A stretch of 64,000 nucleotides of DNA from NCBI GenBank assembly GCA_964030785.1, contig OZ034971.1, positions 32,897,304 through 32,961,303 of the forward strand, given 5' to 3'. The translations under genes and the position numbers were made by a program. The stretch is from Siderastrea siderea (taxonomy: Eukaryota > Cnidaria > Anthozoa > Scleractinia > Rhizangiidae). Below the pieces are notes generated by a model. That model was not told where the DNA came from, made no database searches, and saw only the letters and a program-made list of their open reading frames with translations. This document shows, in pieces, positions 39,408 to 47,440 of the stretch. Numbering within the stretch: the first letter of the stretch is position 1; each line of letters starts with the position of its first letter.

Positions 39408-40448
39408 ATGACGTTGGTGCCCAATTCTTCGTTTTACGTGACGTTGATGAGTCATGCGAGTACCAAAGAGTTTCCTGGGAACAAGAGTCATCATTTCAGA
39501 AACCGATTGCCTAAACCCATCCGATTTGTGGGACGAGGATGGATGGTGGGTATGGTGAGTTTATCCTTACCCACCATTCCAGTGATAGCGGAAGAAGGAG
39601 GCGTGGGTGATTCCCATCCTCTGTTGTACGTACGATGGCACGAACGGGTGTATGCCGAAGACGATCAAGGCAACGATCGATGGTGGCATCAACGTCGCGA
39701 ACTCACTGTCTACGGGCGAGATATGAGAAAGGAATTGGCCTCGTCGACGGGATCGCACTTTTTTCATCAACTGGTGTACCGTTACGTGCAAGCCCGTGCC
39801 AAAGAAACCGAACCCAAAAACAAATGGGCCGAGGACAATGGTGTTAAATTGTACCCGACGTTTGAATGGACCTCCGAAGGGGATTTGTTGTTGAATACCG
39901 TCAATGTGGATTACACACGACAAGTGGCACGCGTGTTATGGGGCAGAACCTTGGCGCTGAGAATGGGATGGATTGAACAAGTGTCGACGGGCGTGTATCG
40001 ATTGGGACCCAATCTCTTGCAAGAATTTCATACGGACTCCATTCCCACCCCGTCCGATGTCCTGGATGGCAGCAACAAGCCCGCCTTTTGGAAAGTGGAT
40101 GGGGATTATCTGAACTTGAGTATGACGTGTAATTGGCGGGTTGTGAATGTGAACCAGACCTTTCGTCCCTCGTTGGAATTTCCCTCCACGCGTCCTTTGC
40201 ACGTGTATTGTGATGTAGGCACCAGCAGCATGGTAGGGGGTCGTATCACCGATCTCTTACGAGAAATCAAGTACCAGCCTCAAAACACCACCCACTTTGA
40301 ACCTCGACATATTCAATATATCCCAGTACGCAACGAAGTGGTGGAAATCGTCGAAACCCAGATGGCCGAAACTAATGGGGATCTGGTGAAATTTGGTGAA
40401 GGGCGTACCCTCCTGACCCTCCACTTTAAAAGGGAAGTGGTGGTGTGA
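39408..40448 (+). CDS. Penton-like minor capsid protein, paralogue 1
   Basis: The 346-residue product opens with NSSFYVTLMSHASTKEFPGN, then RLPKPIRFVGRGWMVGM. This pattern (SFYVTLPS...FP.N...L..P..L...WEVG) is one I recall from proteins repeated in many invertebrate genomes next to Polinton capsid genes. It is beta-rich. The C-terminal part has DLVKFGEGRTLLTLHFKRE, shared with the following gene. It is likely a vertex or minor capsid protein. It starts 5 bp after the integrase stop and ends inside a short gap before its paralogue, so the two arose by tandem duplication. Confidence 0.65.
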   Translation: MTLVPNSSFYVTLMSHASTKEFPGNKSHHFRNRLPKPIRFVGRGWMVGMVSLSLPTIPVIAEEGGVGDSHPLLYVRWHERVYAEDDQGNDRWWHQRRELTVYGRDMRKELASSTGSHFFHQLVYRYVQARAKETEPKNKWAEDNGVKLYPTFEWTSEGDLLLNTVNVDYTRQVARVLWGRTLALRMGWIEQVSTGVYRLGPNLLQEFHTDSIPTPSDVLDGSNKPAFWKVDGDYLNLSMTCNWRVVNVNQTFRPSLEFPSTRPLHVYCDVGTSSMVGGRITDLLREIKYQPQNTTHFEPRHIQYIPVRNEVVEIVETQMAETNGDLVKFGEGRTLLTLHFKREVVV

Positions 40449-40462
40449 AGAAGAAAGACAAC

Positions 40463-41506
40463 ATGTCGTTCTACGTGACGTTACCCAGTCATGCCAACCG
40501 ACGTGAATTTCCCAACAACCAAGCCAATTCCTTCAAGATTCGTTTACCTCAACCGTTACAGCTCACAGGGGGTGGTTGGCAAGTGGGGTTGAGTGCCATT
40601 TCCTTACCGGATACCCGCGTCAATTTGTACGAGTTGGTGAAGAAAGATGGGTACATCCTGGCGACGTCGTGGGAGATCACTTATCCCGCCCCGGGTAAAA
40701 CCGATGGCACCATGGCCGCGCGCATAGGCACGGCGCAAACCCTCATCCAAGACGTCCAAGATTTGGATTGGGTGGTGGATGGCGTGAGTTTCATGAAAGC
40801 CACCATTGCCCATTTGGAACAACGACGCCAGGAAACGGCCATTGAAGGAGGCCGGTTTACCAACGATCAAGGCAAACACACCTACGTCAAGTTCAAGTGG
40901 GAAGGCGACGATCTGCTCATCGACAACACGAATGTCTGCCATTGTAGGAACAAAACACCAGTCCTTACCATCTACACCAAGTTGGCGGTCAAGATGGGAT
41001 GGTTACGTAAAATTAGCAGTGGATTGGTGTTGGGCCCGAACTTACAGCAAGAATTCCTGGGGGATCAAGTCCCCGACATCACCAACAACAGCGATTGGCA
41101 GGATGTCACCGACGGTCAGGGGAACGCGGTCTTTTGGACGGTGCGTGCGATTTTACCGGATTATTTACAATTGAGTATGAGTTGTGGGTGGCGTTTCACC
41201 AACTTGAATACGGCGTTTCGGGCGGTGGTGGGGGAACCCACCCGATCGTTGCACGTGTACTCGGACGTGGCAGGCAGTATGATGGTAGGCAATCGCGTGA
41301 CTGATTTGTTACGTGAAATCCAGTACAAGCGAGAAGGACGAGGCACCCTGTATTTTGAACCGTTGCACATTCATTACATGTCTCTTCGTAACGAGGTGGT
41401 GGAAATGATTCACGTTCAAGTGGCTGAAACGATTGGTGCCGGAGGAGACTTGGTCAAGTTTGGTGAAGGTCATACCATTGTCACGTTACACTTCAAAAAG
41501 ACATAA
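40463..41506 (+). CDS. Penton-like minor capsid protein, paralogue 2
   Basis: This 347-residue paralogue of the previous gene starts MSFYVTLPSHANRREFPNN and ends KFGEGHTIVTLHFKKT. The two share length and block order but differ widely in the middle, so the duplication is old and both are kept intact. One may form the penton base and the other a peripentonal or fibre-anchor component; that is speculation. The ATG at 40463 fits best because the frame before it holds only a short in-frame GTG extension overlapping the upstream stop. Confidence 0.65.
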   Translation: MSFYVTLPSHANRREFPNNQANSFKIRLPQPLQLTGGGWQVGLSAISLPDTRVNLYELVKKDGYILATSWEITYPAPGKTDGTMAARIGTAQTLIQDVQDLDWVVDGVSFMKATIAHLEQRRQETAIEGGRFTNDQGKHTYVKFKWEGDDLLIDNTNVCHCRNKTPVLTIYTKLAVKMGWLRKISSGLVLGPNLQQEFLGDQVPDITNNSDWQDVTDGQGNAVFWTVRAILPDYLQLSMSCGWRFTNLNTAFRAVVGEPTRSLHVYSDVAGSMMVGNRVTDLLREIQYKREGRGTLYFEPLHIHYMSLRNEVVEMIHVQVAETIGAGGDLVKFGEGHTIVTLHFKKT

Positions 41507-41539
41507 AAAAGAGAGACGAGAAGGGAACCCAAATCAATC

Positions 41540-41550
41540 ATGCCTCCGAA

Positions 41551-41582
<32 letters not shown>

Positions 41583-41779
41583 CACAGCGTCCACAAGCGG
41601 GGGAAGGGGTCAACGCAGTGATTGCTGGGATTCCTAAGGCCGCTTGGTCCATCACCAAAGGGGTAGAAAAGTTAGCCAAAAAGAATTACCTAAGATCAAC
41701 GAAGAAACGTATGGAAGAAATGCGAAGTGGGAAACGCAAACGGTGGGCGGGGGAATCGTTTACGTGCAACGTCATGTGA
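41540..41779 (+). CDS. Arg-rich core-type protein
   Basis: The 79-residue protein begins MPPKRRRRRRRRRRPQRPQA, continues with a helical middle (GVNAVIAGIPKAAWSITKGV) and ends basic. It fits a DNA-condensing core protein like those of adenoviruses. The poly-Arg tract is encoded by CGA repeats. No Gly-Gly site follows the Arg run, unlike its neighbours. Confidence 0.55.
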
Positions 41780-41780
41780 G

Positions 41781-41788
41781 TATAAAAA
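41781..41788 (+). promoter_or_regulatory. TATA box (TATAAAAA)
   Basis: It lies 33 bp before the ATG of the next gene, immediately after the stop codon of the preceding gene. Confidence 0.6.
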
Positions 41789-41820
41789 GAAAACAAGGGT
41801 TGTGAAAAAAACAAACAAAG

Positions 41821-42006
41821 ATGCCCAAGACAAGAGTGCGTCGAAGAAGAAGGCAACGAGGGGGTCTCTTGCCCCTGGCGGCCCTCATTCCAGCCTTGAT
41901 TGCTGGAGGAAAAGCTGTGGCGTTGGGTGCCGCAAGTGGTGCCGCGAGTTACGGGGCTAAAAAAGGGTTGGAAGCCGCTTTTCGGAAAAAACGACGACGA
42001 CGATGA
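41821..42006 (+). CDS. pX/mu-like basic capsid peptide precursor
   Basis: The 61-residue protein has an Arg-rich leader ending QRGG (residues 12-15), a hydrophobic Ala/Leu-rich amphipathic segment (LLPLAALIPALIAGGKAV and on to about 50) and a KKRRRR tail. The plan resembles precursors of adenovirus internal proteins cut after Gly-Gly by the viral protease. After cleavage the mature peptide would be membrane-active with a DNA-binding tail. The role is inferred. Confidence 0.6.
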   Translation: MPKTRVRRRRRQRGGLLPLAALIPALIAGGKAVALGAASGAASYGAKKGLEAAFRKKRRRR

Positions 42007-42012
42007 TGACGG

Positions 42013-42020
42013 TATAAAAA
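42013..42020 (+). promoter_or_regulatory. TATA box (TATAAAAA)
   Basis: It lies 56 bp before the ATG at 42076 and is followed by a G-rich tract and CACGTG. Confidence 0.55.
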
Positions 42021-42075
42021 GGGGGTCACGTGAAGCACAGACAAAACGTTTATCCCTGGTGAAGAAGAAGGCACC

Positions 42076-42402
42076 ATGCGTGGGGGAAGTTTGACACGAT
42101 TTCGAACCGACGAGTGGTATGATCAACAAGGCAAAGGAGTGATGACGGATCTGATGCGTGGGGGGTTGCAAGGTCTTATAAGGACGCGAAATCCTTTAAA
42201 ATTGCCTAGTAATATCAAGAGAGGCTTGGAAACGGGTTTGACACGAGGTATCAAACGCAAAGCCGAAGACGTCCTTAAAAAAGAAATCACCAAACAAGCC
42301 AAGAAAGCGTTGAATCAGAAGAACGTGAAAGACGCCGTGCGTGTAGCCACGGCCTTATTTCCCAAACAAACCAAACGTGCACGTGATATTTTGGGAGTCT
42401 AA
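42076..42402 (+). CDS. Basic helical core-type protein with N-terminal RGG
   Basis: The 108-residue product starts MRGG, so a Gly-Gly cut would remove only four residues. The remainder is Lys/Arg-rich and helical (KRGLETGLTRGIKRKAEDVL, then KKEITKQAKKALNQ). No known domain is seen. It belongs to the packed series of small basic genes before the major capsid gene and its last base overlaps the next start codon (TAATG). Confidence 0.55.
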   Translation: MRGGSLTRFRTDEWYDQQGKGVMTDLMRGGLQGLIRTRNPLKLPSNIKRGLETGLTRGIKRKAEDVLKKEITKQAKKALNQKNVKDAVRVATALFPKQTKRARDILGV

Positions 42403-42629
42403 TGGAACCCGTGCATTCACGACCTCGACGGATTCGTAGTAATCGAGGGTTGTCTCAATGGGGTGGACTGTATCCGTTTTGGAAACTCATGCCACGACGA
42501 CAACGTGGTGGATGGTTAAGTCCCGAGGTGATGAGAGTCCCCGGGTTTGATTTGAGACAACGTTTAGCCCGACGACGACGCTATAAAAACCCCTCACGAC
42601 GACGACGGGGTACCACTCGACGACGTTAA
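42402..42629 (+). CDS. Arg-rich core-type protein with QRGG site
   Basis: The 75-residue protein has an Arg-rich first part and MPRRQRGG at residues 30-37. It then has a short Trp/Leu segment (WLSPEVMRVPGFDL) and an extended Arg/Ser tail (RRRYKNPSRRRRGTTRRR). An internal ATG at 42489 directly before PRRQRGG may also be used. It is probably virion DNA-binding. The TATA box of the major capsid gene lies within its last codons. Confidence 0.5.
   Translation: MEPVHSRPRRIRSNRGLSQWGGLYPFWKLMPRRQRGGWLSPEVMRVPGFDLRQRLARRRRYKNPSRRRRGTTRRR
42582..42589 (+). promoter_or_regulatory. TATA box of the major capsid gene (TATAAAAA)
   Basis: It lies 42 bp before the capsid ATG and inside the coding sequence of the upstream gene, so promoter and coding functions overlap. 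Confidence 0.6.
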
Positions 42630-42631
42630 AC

Positions 42632-44032
42632 ATGCCTGACGTGAGTACACAAACCGCCCCGGCTCACGAGCGTTCCGAAGGGACCGTCAACCCTGCCTTA
42701 CGGATTTTCAAGGTGCCACCGACCGACATTAGCATCAATGCCTATCGCATGGTCACCATCCAACCCACCACCACGGGTATCAATCCCATGGAATTCATCA
42801 TACCGGGGTTGGACGATTTTGTGGATTTGGGACGCAGTTACTTTACCATGGAATTGAGTTTGAAAAAGGCGGCTGGTGCGAACTTGGTGGCCGCGGAGAA
42901 ATTGTGGCCCGTCAATAATTTGGCCCATTCCATCATCAAACAAATTGACTTGCAGTTGAATGGCACGTTGATCAGTCCACAATCCGACACGTATCATTAC
43001 AAAGCTTACCTAGAAACCTTGCTGAATTATGACCGAGAAGATGGCAAGACCGTGTTAGGACCCCAAGGCTGGTACAATCAAGTGGATTTCCCACCCCAAT
43101 GGACCGCCAACAACACAGACAAAGCAGGACCTGATGCTGCCTATACCGCTCTCAGTGCCAATCACAAAGGAGCCTTGGACGCCATGGTAGCCGAAACCGC
43201 CAAGTATGCTGCAGGTGTCACCCACAGTCTAGTGTTTACCCCGCACTTGGAAGTCTTTCACACTGGCAAATTGTTGGTGCCAGGCATCGAAATCAAGATG
43301 AAATTTCATTTCAATGGTCCCAGCCTGTTTTTGAATGGAGTGGCTCTAGCTGGCCGATTGATGGAGGGGGATGTGAAACTACGGTTTCATCTCTGTCAAC
43401 TGCGTTTGAATGACGCCATCTACCAGAGTATCTCTAGCAAAAGACACAATGAAGGCCAAGTGGCGGCTTACCCGACCGTCCGCAGTGAAATCCGGACCTT
43501 CAGCATGCAAAACAACCTGGTCCGCTTTGATATCCCCAACCTGTTTCAAAACAGAATACCTGACCGATTGATTGTGGGGTTACTGGACAGCCGTGCCTTC
43601 AATGGAGATGTGACCCGAGATCCGTTCTGTTTCCAGAAATTTGGGCTGACGTCCATTAAACAGATTGTCAGAGGAGAAGAGTACCCTTATGAAACCCTCC
43701 AGTTAGTGCACAACAATGGCACCCGAGATAATCTAGGCTACTTCCGTTTTCTGCAAGCCAGTGGTGCTTGGTGTAAAAAGAAAGGCAATATGGTAGAACT
43801 ACTGGATTGGGGCCAAGCTAAAAATTGTACCTTGTACATGTTTGACAATGTGGCCAATGGATGTGCTGACAGTCAAAACCTCAACCCCAAGCAAACAGGT
43901 GATTTACAACTGGTGTTGGAATTTGGAGCTGCCCCCGGTGTCAATATAACCGTACTCGTGTATGGAGAATTTGAGAATTTGCTGGAGATTGACAGGAACG
44001 GAGCCGTGTTGTATAACATTTACCAGCACTAA
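42632..44032 (+). CDS. Polinton major capsid protein (double jelly-roll)
   Basis: The 466-residue product has blocks I associate with the Polinton hexon family that databases often label F54H12.2-like: DISINAYRMVTIQP near 32, YFTMELSL near 71, LWPVNNLAHSIIKQIDLQLN (90s to 110), SLVFTPHL, then (R)LKLRFHLC and the C-terminal LQLVLEFG. It should form the trimeric capsomers. It is flanked by small core genes upstream and by the protease downstream, the usual neighbourhood. It is only remotely like the capsid protein of E1. Confidence 0.82.
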   Translation: MPDVSTQTAPAHERSEGTVNPALRIFKVPPTDISINAYRMVTIQPTTTGINPMEFIIPGLDDFVDLGRSYFTMELSLKKAAGANLVAAEKLWPVNNLAHSIIKQIDLQLNGTLISPQSDTYHYKAYLETLLNYDREDGKTVLGPQGWYNQVDFPPQWTANNTDKAGPDAAYTALSANHKGALDAMVAETAKYAAGVTHSLVFTPHLEVFHTGKLLVPGIEIKMKFHFNGPSLFLNGVALAGRLMEGDVKLRFHLCQLRLNDAIYQSISSKRHNEGQVAAYPTVRSEIRTFSMQNNLVRFDIPNLFQNRIPDRLIVGLLDSRAFNGDVTRDPFCFQKFGLTSIKQIVRGEEYPYETLQLVHNNGTRDNLGYFRFLQASGAWCKKKGNMVELLDWGQAKNCTLYMFDNVANGCADSQNLNPKQTGDLQLVLEFGAAPGVNITVLVYGEFENLLEIDRNGAVLYNIYQH

Positions 44033-44034
44033 AG

Positions 44035-44574
44035 ATGGAACATGTGGCCTTGAATAATGTGCAATTGGATTATTTAGCCCGAGACGACCCCCAATTGAAC
44101 CCGGTCTTTTACGGGACGGTGGCCTGTGATCGTTTACCCAAGACTCCTGTCAAGACTACCCCTCAAGGGTACATTGTGAATACGGACCCACACGATCAAC
44201 CGGGACAACACTGGTTAGCGGTGTGGACGGATGGAAAGGTGTGTGAAGTCCTGGACAGTTATGCTTTGCCATTGGACACGTACGTGCAAGCGACCCCGTT
44301 ACGAGATTGGATCGTCCAACATTGGAAGTATGTGGTGACCAATGGCAAGTCCCTCCAAGCCATTACAAGCAAGAGTTGTGGTGATTACGCCTTGTTGTAC
44401 TTGAAAGCCAAAGCCCGTGGACGGACCTTGCAAGCGTTTTTAAATGAGTTTTCGGATCATGATTATGTTAGTAATGACCATCAAGCGGGTCAACGCCTTC
44501 AACAATTGATTGTAGGCCAAGAAGCCAGATGGTATCAACTGTGTTGTCAGCCGTATCATCAATGTAATGCTTAA
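44035..44574 (+). CDS. Adenain-like maturation cysteine protease
   Basis: The 179-residue enzyme has the order of catalytic residues of the adenovirus protease family: His59 in QHWLAVW, an acidic residue at Asp74 (VLDSYA), Gln108 as likely oxyanion residue (SLQAITS) and Cys115 in SKSCGDYALLYL. Such enzymes cut precursor capsid and core proteins after Gly-Gly or Gly-X during virion maturation. The many QRGG sites in the neighbouring small proteins are likely substrates. It follows the capsid gene by 2 bp and ends with an AATAAA signal just after the stop. Confidence 0.88.
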   Translation: MEHVALNNVQLDYLARDDPQLNPVFYGTVACDRLPKTPVKTTPQGYIVNTDPHDQPGQHWLAVWTDGKVCEVLDSYALPLDTYVQATPLRDWIVQHWKYVVTNGKSLQAITSKSCGDYALLYLKAKARGRTLQAFLNEFSDHDYVSNDHQAGQRLQQLIVGQEARWYQLCCQPYHQCNA

Positions 44575-44602
44575 ATAAAATTTGTTGGAAAAAAGTGGTG
44601 TC

Positions 44603-44688
44603 GGAGTCGTAGCTCAGTGGGTAGAGCCTTTGGATCCCCTCGAATACATGAGGAGGGTCGTGCGTGGGTTCGAGTCCCACCGATTCCA
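44603..44688 (+). ncRNA. tRNA-shaped Pol III transcript within E2
   Basis: The 86-nt sequence forms a 7-bp acceptor stem (GGAGTCG with CGATTCC, one G-U pair) followed by a discriminator A. It has TA at positions 8-9, a D-arm GCTC-loop-GAGC with GG in the loop, and a 5-bp T-arm (GTGGG TTCGAGT CCCAC). Box A and box B are intact. Instead of a normal anticodon arm, it has a 9-bp hairpin (GATCCCCTC with GAGGAGGGTC, one bulged A) with loop GAATACAT. It may be an intron-containing tRNA, a decayed tRNA/SINE, or a tRNA mimic. A run of ten Ts ends the unit. Confidence 0.6.
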
Positions 44689-44701
44689 ATAAAAAGGTGC
44701 C

Positions 44702-44711
44702 TTTTTTTTTT
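44702..44711 (+). terminator. Pol III terminator (ten Ts)
   Basis: The T run begins 14 bases after the tRNA-like fold. The sequence AAAAAG GTGC CTTTTT makes a small hairpin leading into it. Confidence 0.65.
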
Positions 44712-44730
44712 CTAAGGGTAGTTCGTCATC

Positions 44731-45384
44731 ATGCAAACGGGGAAACCGTTTCGTTTTCACACGCCTTCCTCTATCTTGGTGGTGGGTCCTTCGGGATGTG
44801 GGAAAACCGCGTTTACGGAAAAACTCTTGGTAGACAACCCGGAGTTGTTTGAAAGTCCACCGACTCAAATGCATTATTGTTATGGGGCCTGGCAAGATCG
44901 ATTTCAAGGCATGCAAGATCAAGGGGTGGTGTTTCACGAAGGGATTCCCGATCATGAGGCCTTAGTGCAATGGTTTCCTCAAGGACAGGGGGTCCTGGTC
45001 TTGGATGATTTAATGGATGAAGGCAGTCACGATAAACGCGTGTTGGATTTATTCACCAAACATTCGCATCATCAAGGGGTGACGGTGCTCTACTTGTGCC
45101 AAGACATGTTTCCCGTGGGTCGCTATGCCAAAAGTATATCCCGCAATGCCCATTACATCGTGGCGTTCAAGAACCCTCGAGATCAATTAGGGGTACGCAA
45201 TGTCATGCTTCAATCATTTCCGACCACTTGGAAAGACACATTGGAGACGTTTCATCAAGCCACCACACGACCGTATGGGTATTTGGTCTTGGATTTACAT
45301 CCGGCCTCGTCCGATCAACAACGGGTGTTGAGTCACTTGTTAAAAGACGAAGGATGGACTCGCACCTATCAAAAACGACTATAA
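44731..45384 (+). CDS. A32/FtsK-HerA-type genome packaging ATPase of E2
   Basis: The 217-residue protein has Walker A GPSGCGKT (residues 19-26), Walker B VLVLDDLMDEG (88-98), and a downstream HSHHQGVTVLYLCQDMF block that fits the sensor strand. This family motors viral DNA into capsids. It follows the tRNA-like gene and precedes the Gly-rich protein. All active-site residues are present. Confidence 0.88.
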   Translation: MQTGKPFRFHTPSSILVVGPSGCGKTAFTEKLLVDNPELFESPPTQMHYCYGAWQDRFQGMQDQGVVFHEGIPDHEALVQWFPQGQGVLVLDDLMDEGSHDKRVLDLFTKHSHHQGVTVLYLCQDMFPVGRYAKSISRNAHYIVAFKNPRDQLGVRNVMLQSFPTTWKDTLETFHQATTRPYGYLVLDLHPASSDQQRVLSHLLKDEGWTRTYQKRL

Positions 45385-45424
45385 AGGGAGTCCCTTGGAA
45401 CAGGTCAAAAGAGAAAAGCAAACC

Positions 45425-45897
45425 ATGGCCGATGATGACGATGACCGTCAACCACCGCAATCGTACGATACCGTGTCCCCGGCGGGGGTGGGGGCGGCCA
45501 GCGGTAATCAAATGTCCCCAAGGGCCTGGCAAGATTTATTTTGGTCGGGAGACCAAGGCCTTCTCGACGTCGCCCAGGAGGAAATAGGCGACGAACCCCT
45601 CTATCGGTTTATGCAATCCATCCCCCCTGTCGGTGTAGATGGTGTGCCCCCTGTGCAGGCCTCTTCCCCTGCTGGGGTAGGAAGTCAAGGAAGTCAATCC
45701 TACCGTAGCATACACACCACCCCACCGTCTTCTGGTGCACGAACCCCTGCGAGTCCTCCTAGCGTACCTTTGGTAGCGGGTGCTCGAACAGCAGCGGGTG
45801 CTGGGGGTAATGGGCGTGGTGGTGGACGTGGTGGTGGTGGTGGTGGTGGTGGTGGACGTGGTGCTGGTGGTGGTGGACGCGGTGGTGGACGTGGTGG

Positions 45898-45928
<31 letters not shown>

Positions 45929-46342
45929 GGTGGTGGTGGTGGTGGTGCTGGTGGTGCTGGTGGTGCTGGTGGTGCTGGTGGTGGTGGAGGTGGTGGAGGA
46001 GGAGGTGGTGGAGGTGGTGGTGGTGGTGGTGGGGGTCGTCGTGGACGACGACCGAGACGAATACGAGGACGACGACGAAATACCCCCACTTCCCCTTTGA
46101 CACCTGCCTCCAATCCAGCTACCCCTCGAGGATCTTGGACATCTGGGAGTTCTGGCCGAGCCCCTCGCACCTTGCGTCAAGCGGATTTACAACGACGTTT
46201 ACGTATGCTGTTACAAGATCAAGAACAGTTGGCCCAAGGACGTGAAATTGCTAATGTCACCATGACCAATAGCATTGTCACCAGTTATAAACAAGGAGGA
46301 GCACCGAGCGTACAAACCTCGTCGTCCCATGTTTCGCCGTAA
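45425..46342 (+). CDS. Gly/Arg-rich low-complexity protein
   Basis: From the ATG at 45425 (ACCATGG context) the product has 305 residues. It has an acidic N-terminus (MADDDDD), a Ser/Pro-rich region to 125, a Gly tract of about 75 residues with RGG repeats coded by GGT triplets, a basic patch (RRGRRPRRIRGRRR), and a C-terminal part with a helical QADLQRRLRMLLQDQEQL segment. An in-frame ATG at 45395 would add ten residues. RGG tracts bind RNA or form condensates, and the disordered build suggests scaffolding or an assembly role. I do not recognise a family. Confidence 0.6.
45811..46033. repeat. GGT trinucleotide tract in coding sequence
   Basis: Mostly GGT with GCT, CGT and GAC interruptions. 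It gives long open frames in all three plus-strand phases and the minus strand, which are shadows. Confidence 0.9.
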
Positions 46343-46344
46343 AG

Positions 46345-47007
46345 ATGAAAACCGTCGTGTCGTTATTGAATGGATCGAAACAGCATGGTCTTCCCTTCCC
46401 CCCGGAATTATTACAACGGATGGATTCCTTGTATGCCTTTTATCATCAACAATGGTGGTGTTATCGAAAAATGTTGAATCATTACAGGTGTATCAATGCC
46501 TTGTTCAATGGGTTGGCCTTACTCCTCATGGCTGCAGGTATGATTGCGGGCCCCCTTTTGGAAAACAGTACATTGGTAGCCTGTTTGGCGGCGGTGGGCA
46601 CCGTGGTCAAAGGATGGAATGATTTTAAACAATACCGATTTAAAGTGACCATGAGTCGATTTGCGTTTACCACCTATGCCAAAGCCTTGACCGAATTGAA
46701 AACCCATGTGCGTGGTATTCCCTTGGAGGATCTGGAACGATTTTTAATCAAGATGCAAACCTTGGATGATACCATTGTGGATTTCACCCCTCCATTACCC
46801 AAACGATGTGTGCAAGATTACCATGGTCATTTTGTGTACCAACCCTTGGAAGCCCTATGCTATGTAGACGGATGTCCTCGTCCCTTGAGACCCAAAGAGT
46901 ATTGGATCCATAAAAAGCCGCTCCCTCCTAGTCCCACACTCTTAGAACCATGGCCGTCCAACGACGACGACGACGCCGAAAAAGGAAACAACGAGGAGGG
47001 GCTTTAA
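46345..47007 (+). CDS. Two-helix membrane protein, possibly SLATT-like
   Basis: This 220-residue protein has an N-terminal amphipathic helix (PPELLQRMDSLYAFYHQQWW), two adjoining hydrophobic helices (CINALFNGLALLLMAAGMIA, then LVACLAAVGTVV), and a long C-terminal helical part (GWNDFKQYRFKVTMSRFAFT, to VRGIPLEDLERFL), ending in an acidic tail. That order (helix, 2TM hairpin, helical cytosolic stem) is the plan of SLATT effector domains, which in bacteria are triggered by SLOG- or cyclase-type sensors. The resemblance is architectural, and I cannot run a profile search. A virion or viroporin-like membrane role is the alternative. It starts 3 bp after the previous stop. Confidence 0.6.
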   Translation: MKTVVSLLNGSKQHGLPFPPELLQRMDSLYAFYHQQWWCYRKMLNHYRCINALFNGLALLLMAAGMIAGPLLENSTLVACLAAVGTVVKGWNDFKQYRFKVTMSRFAFTTYAKALTELKTHVRGIPLEDLERFLIKMQTLDDTIVDFTPPLPKRCVQDYHGHFVYQPLEALCYVDGCPRPLRPKEYWIHKKPLPPSPTLLEPWPSNDDDDAEKGNNEEGL

Positions 47008-47279
47008 TGCGTCGCAAACCCCGTTTGGTGGATAAAATTGCCCATGGCATGAGTATGTTTCTATCAGGTCCAGCGCCTGGGTTTGGACTGGCTTTAGGCA
47101 AATTAGGCGGTCAAGCCTTGAAAGGCATTACCGATAATGTACAACATGTCCGACGACAACGAGGTGGGGGTTGGTGGTCCGATTTCAAACGCAATACCGG
47201 TCAAGGCTATAAAGAGACGCGAGACCTCATCAAACAAGACAAAGCCCTTCAACGGCTATTGACGGGTCGACCATGGTGA
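46950..47279 (+). CDS. Arg-rich protein with two RGG sites
   Basis: The 109-residue product overlaps the end of the membrane-protein gene in another frame. It has RRRRRRKRKQRGG at 5-17, a helical segment with a Gly-rich hydrophobic core (HGMSMFLSGPAPGFGLALGK), a second site VRRQRGG near 70 and a helical charged C-terminus. Two Gly-Gly cuts would give three peptides, as in adenovirus pVII/pX-like precursors. A CATAAAAAG box lies 33 bp upstream. Confidence 0.55.
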   Translation: MAVQRRRRRRKRKQRGGALMRRKPRLVDKIAHGMSMFLSGPAPGFGLALGKLGGQALKGITDNVQHVRRQRGGGWWSDFKRNTGQGYKETRDLIKQDKALQRLLTGRPW

Positions 47280-47437
47280 GGAGGAGACGACGACGCCGTC
47301 GTCAACGAGGCGGTTTTTTAAATCTATTGGTGCCCGCTATGGTAGGATTGGGGAAAGCCGCGGCCTTGGAAACGGATAAACGTATAAAACGCACGATTCA
47401 AAAAGCCAATCAACGGTATCGTCGTCGTCATCGATAA
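47273..47437 (+). CDS. Short pX/mu-like basic peptide precursor
   Basis: This 54-residue frame is short but convincing: MVRRRRRRRRQRGG, then a hydrophobic segment FLNLLVPAMVGLGKAAAL, then a basic tail RYRRRHR. It has the same plan as the gene at 41821. It overlaps the previous stop by 7 bp and ends 3 bp before the next ATG, and TATAAAGAG lies about 57 bp upstream. Confidence 0.6.
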   Translation: MVRRRRRRRRQRGGFLNLLVPAMVGLGKAAALETDKRIKRTIQKANQRYRRRHR

Positions 47438-47440
47438 AGG

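Noticed and set aside
44468..44955. Minus-strand frames with GLEPTH and WDSNPRT sequences
   Set aside because: These are well-known false proteins from the reverse strand of tRNA genes. They were used only as a pointer to the tRNA-like unit.
45536..46180. Long minus-strand frames of Pro, His or Thr/Ser repeats opposite the Gly-rich gene
   Set aside because: They are the reverse translation of the GGT triplet tract and have no start context or non-repeat content.
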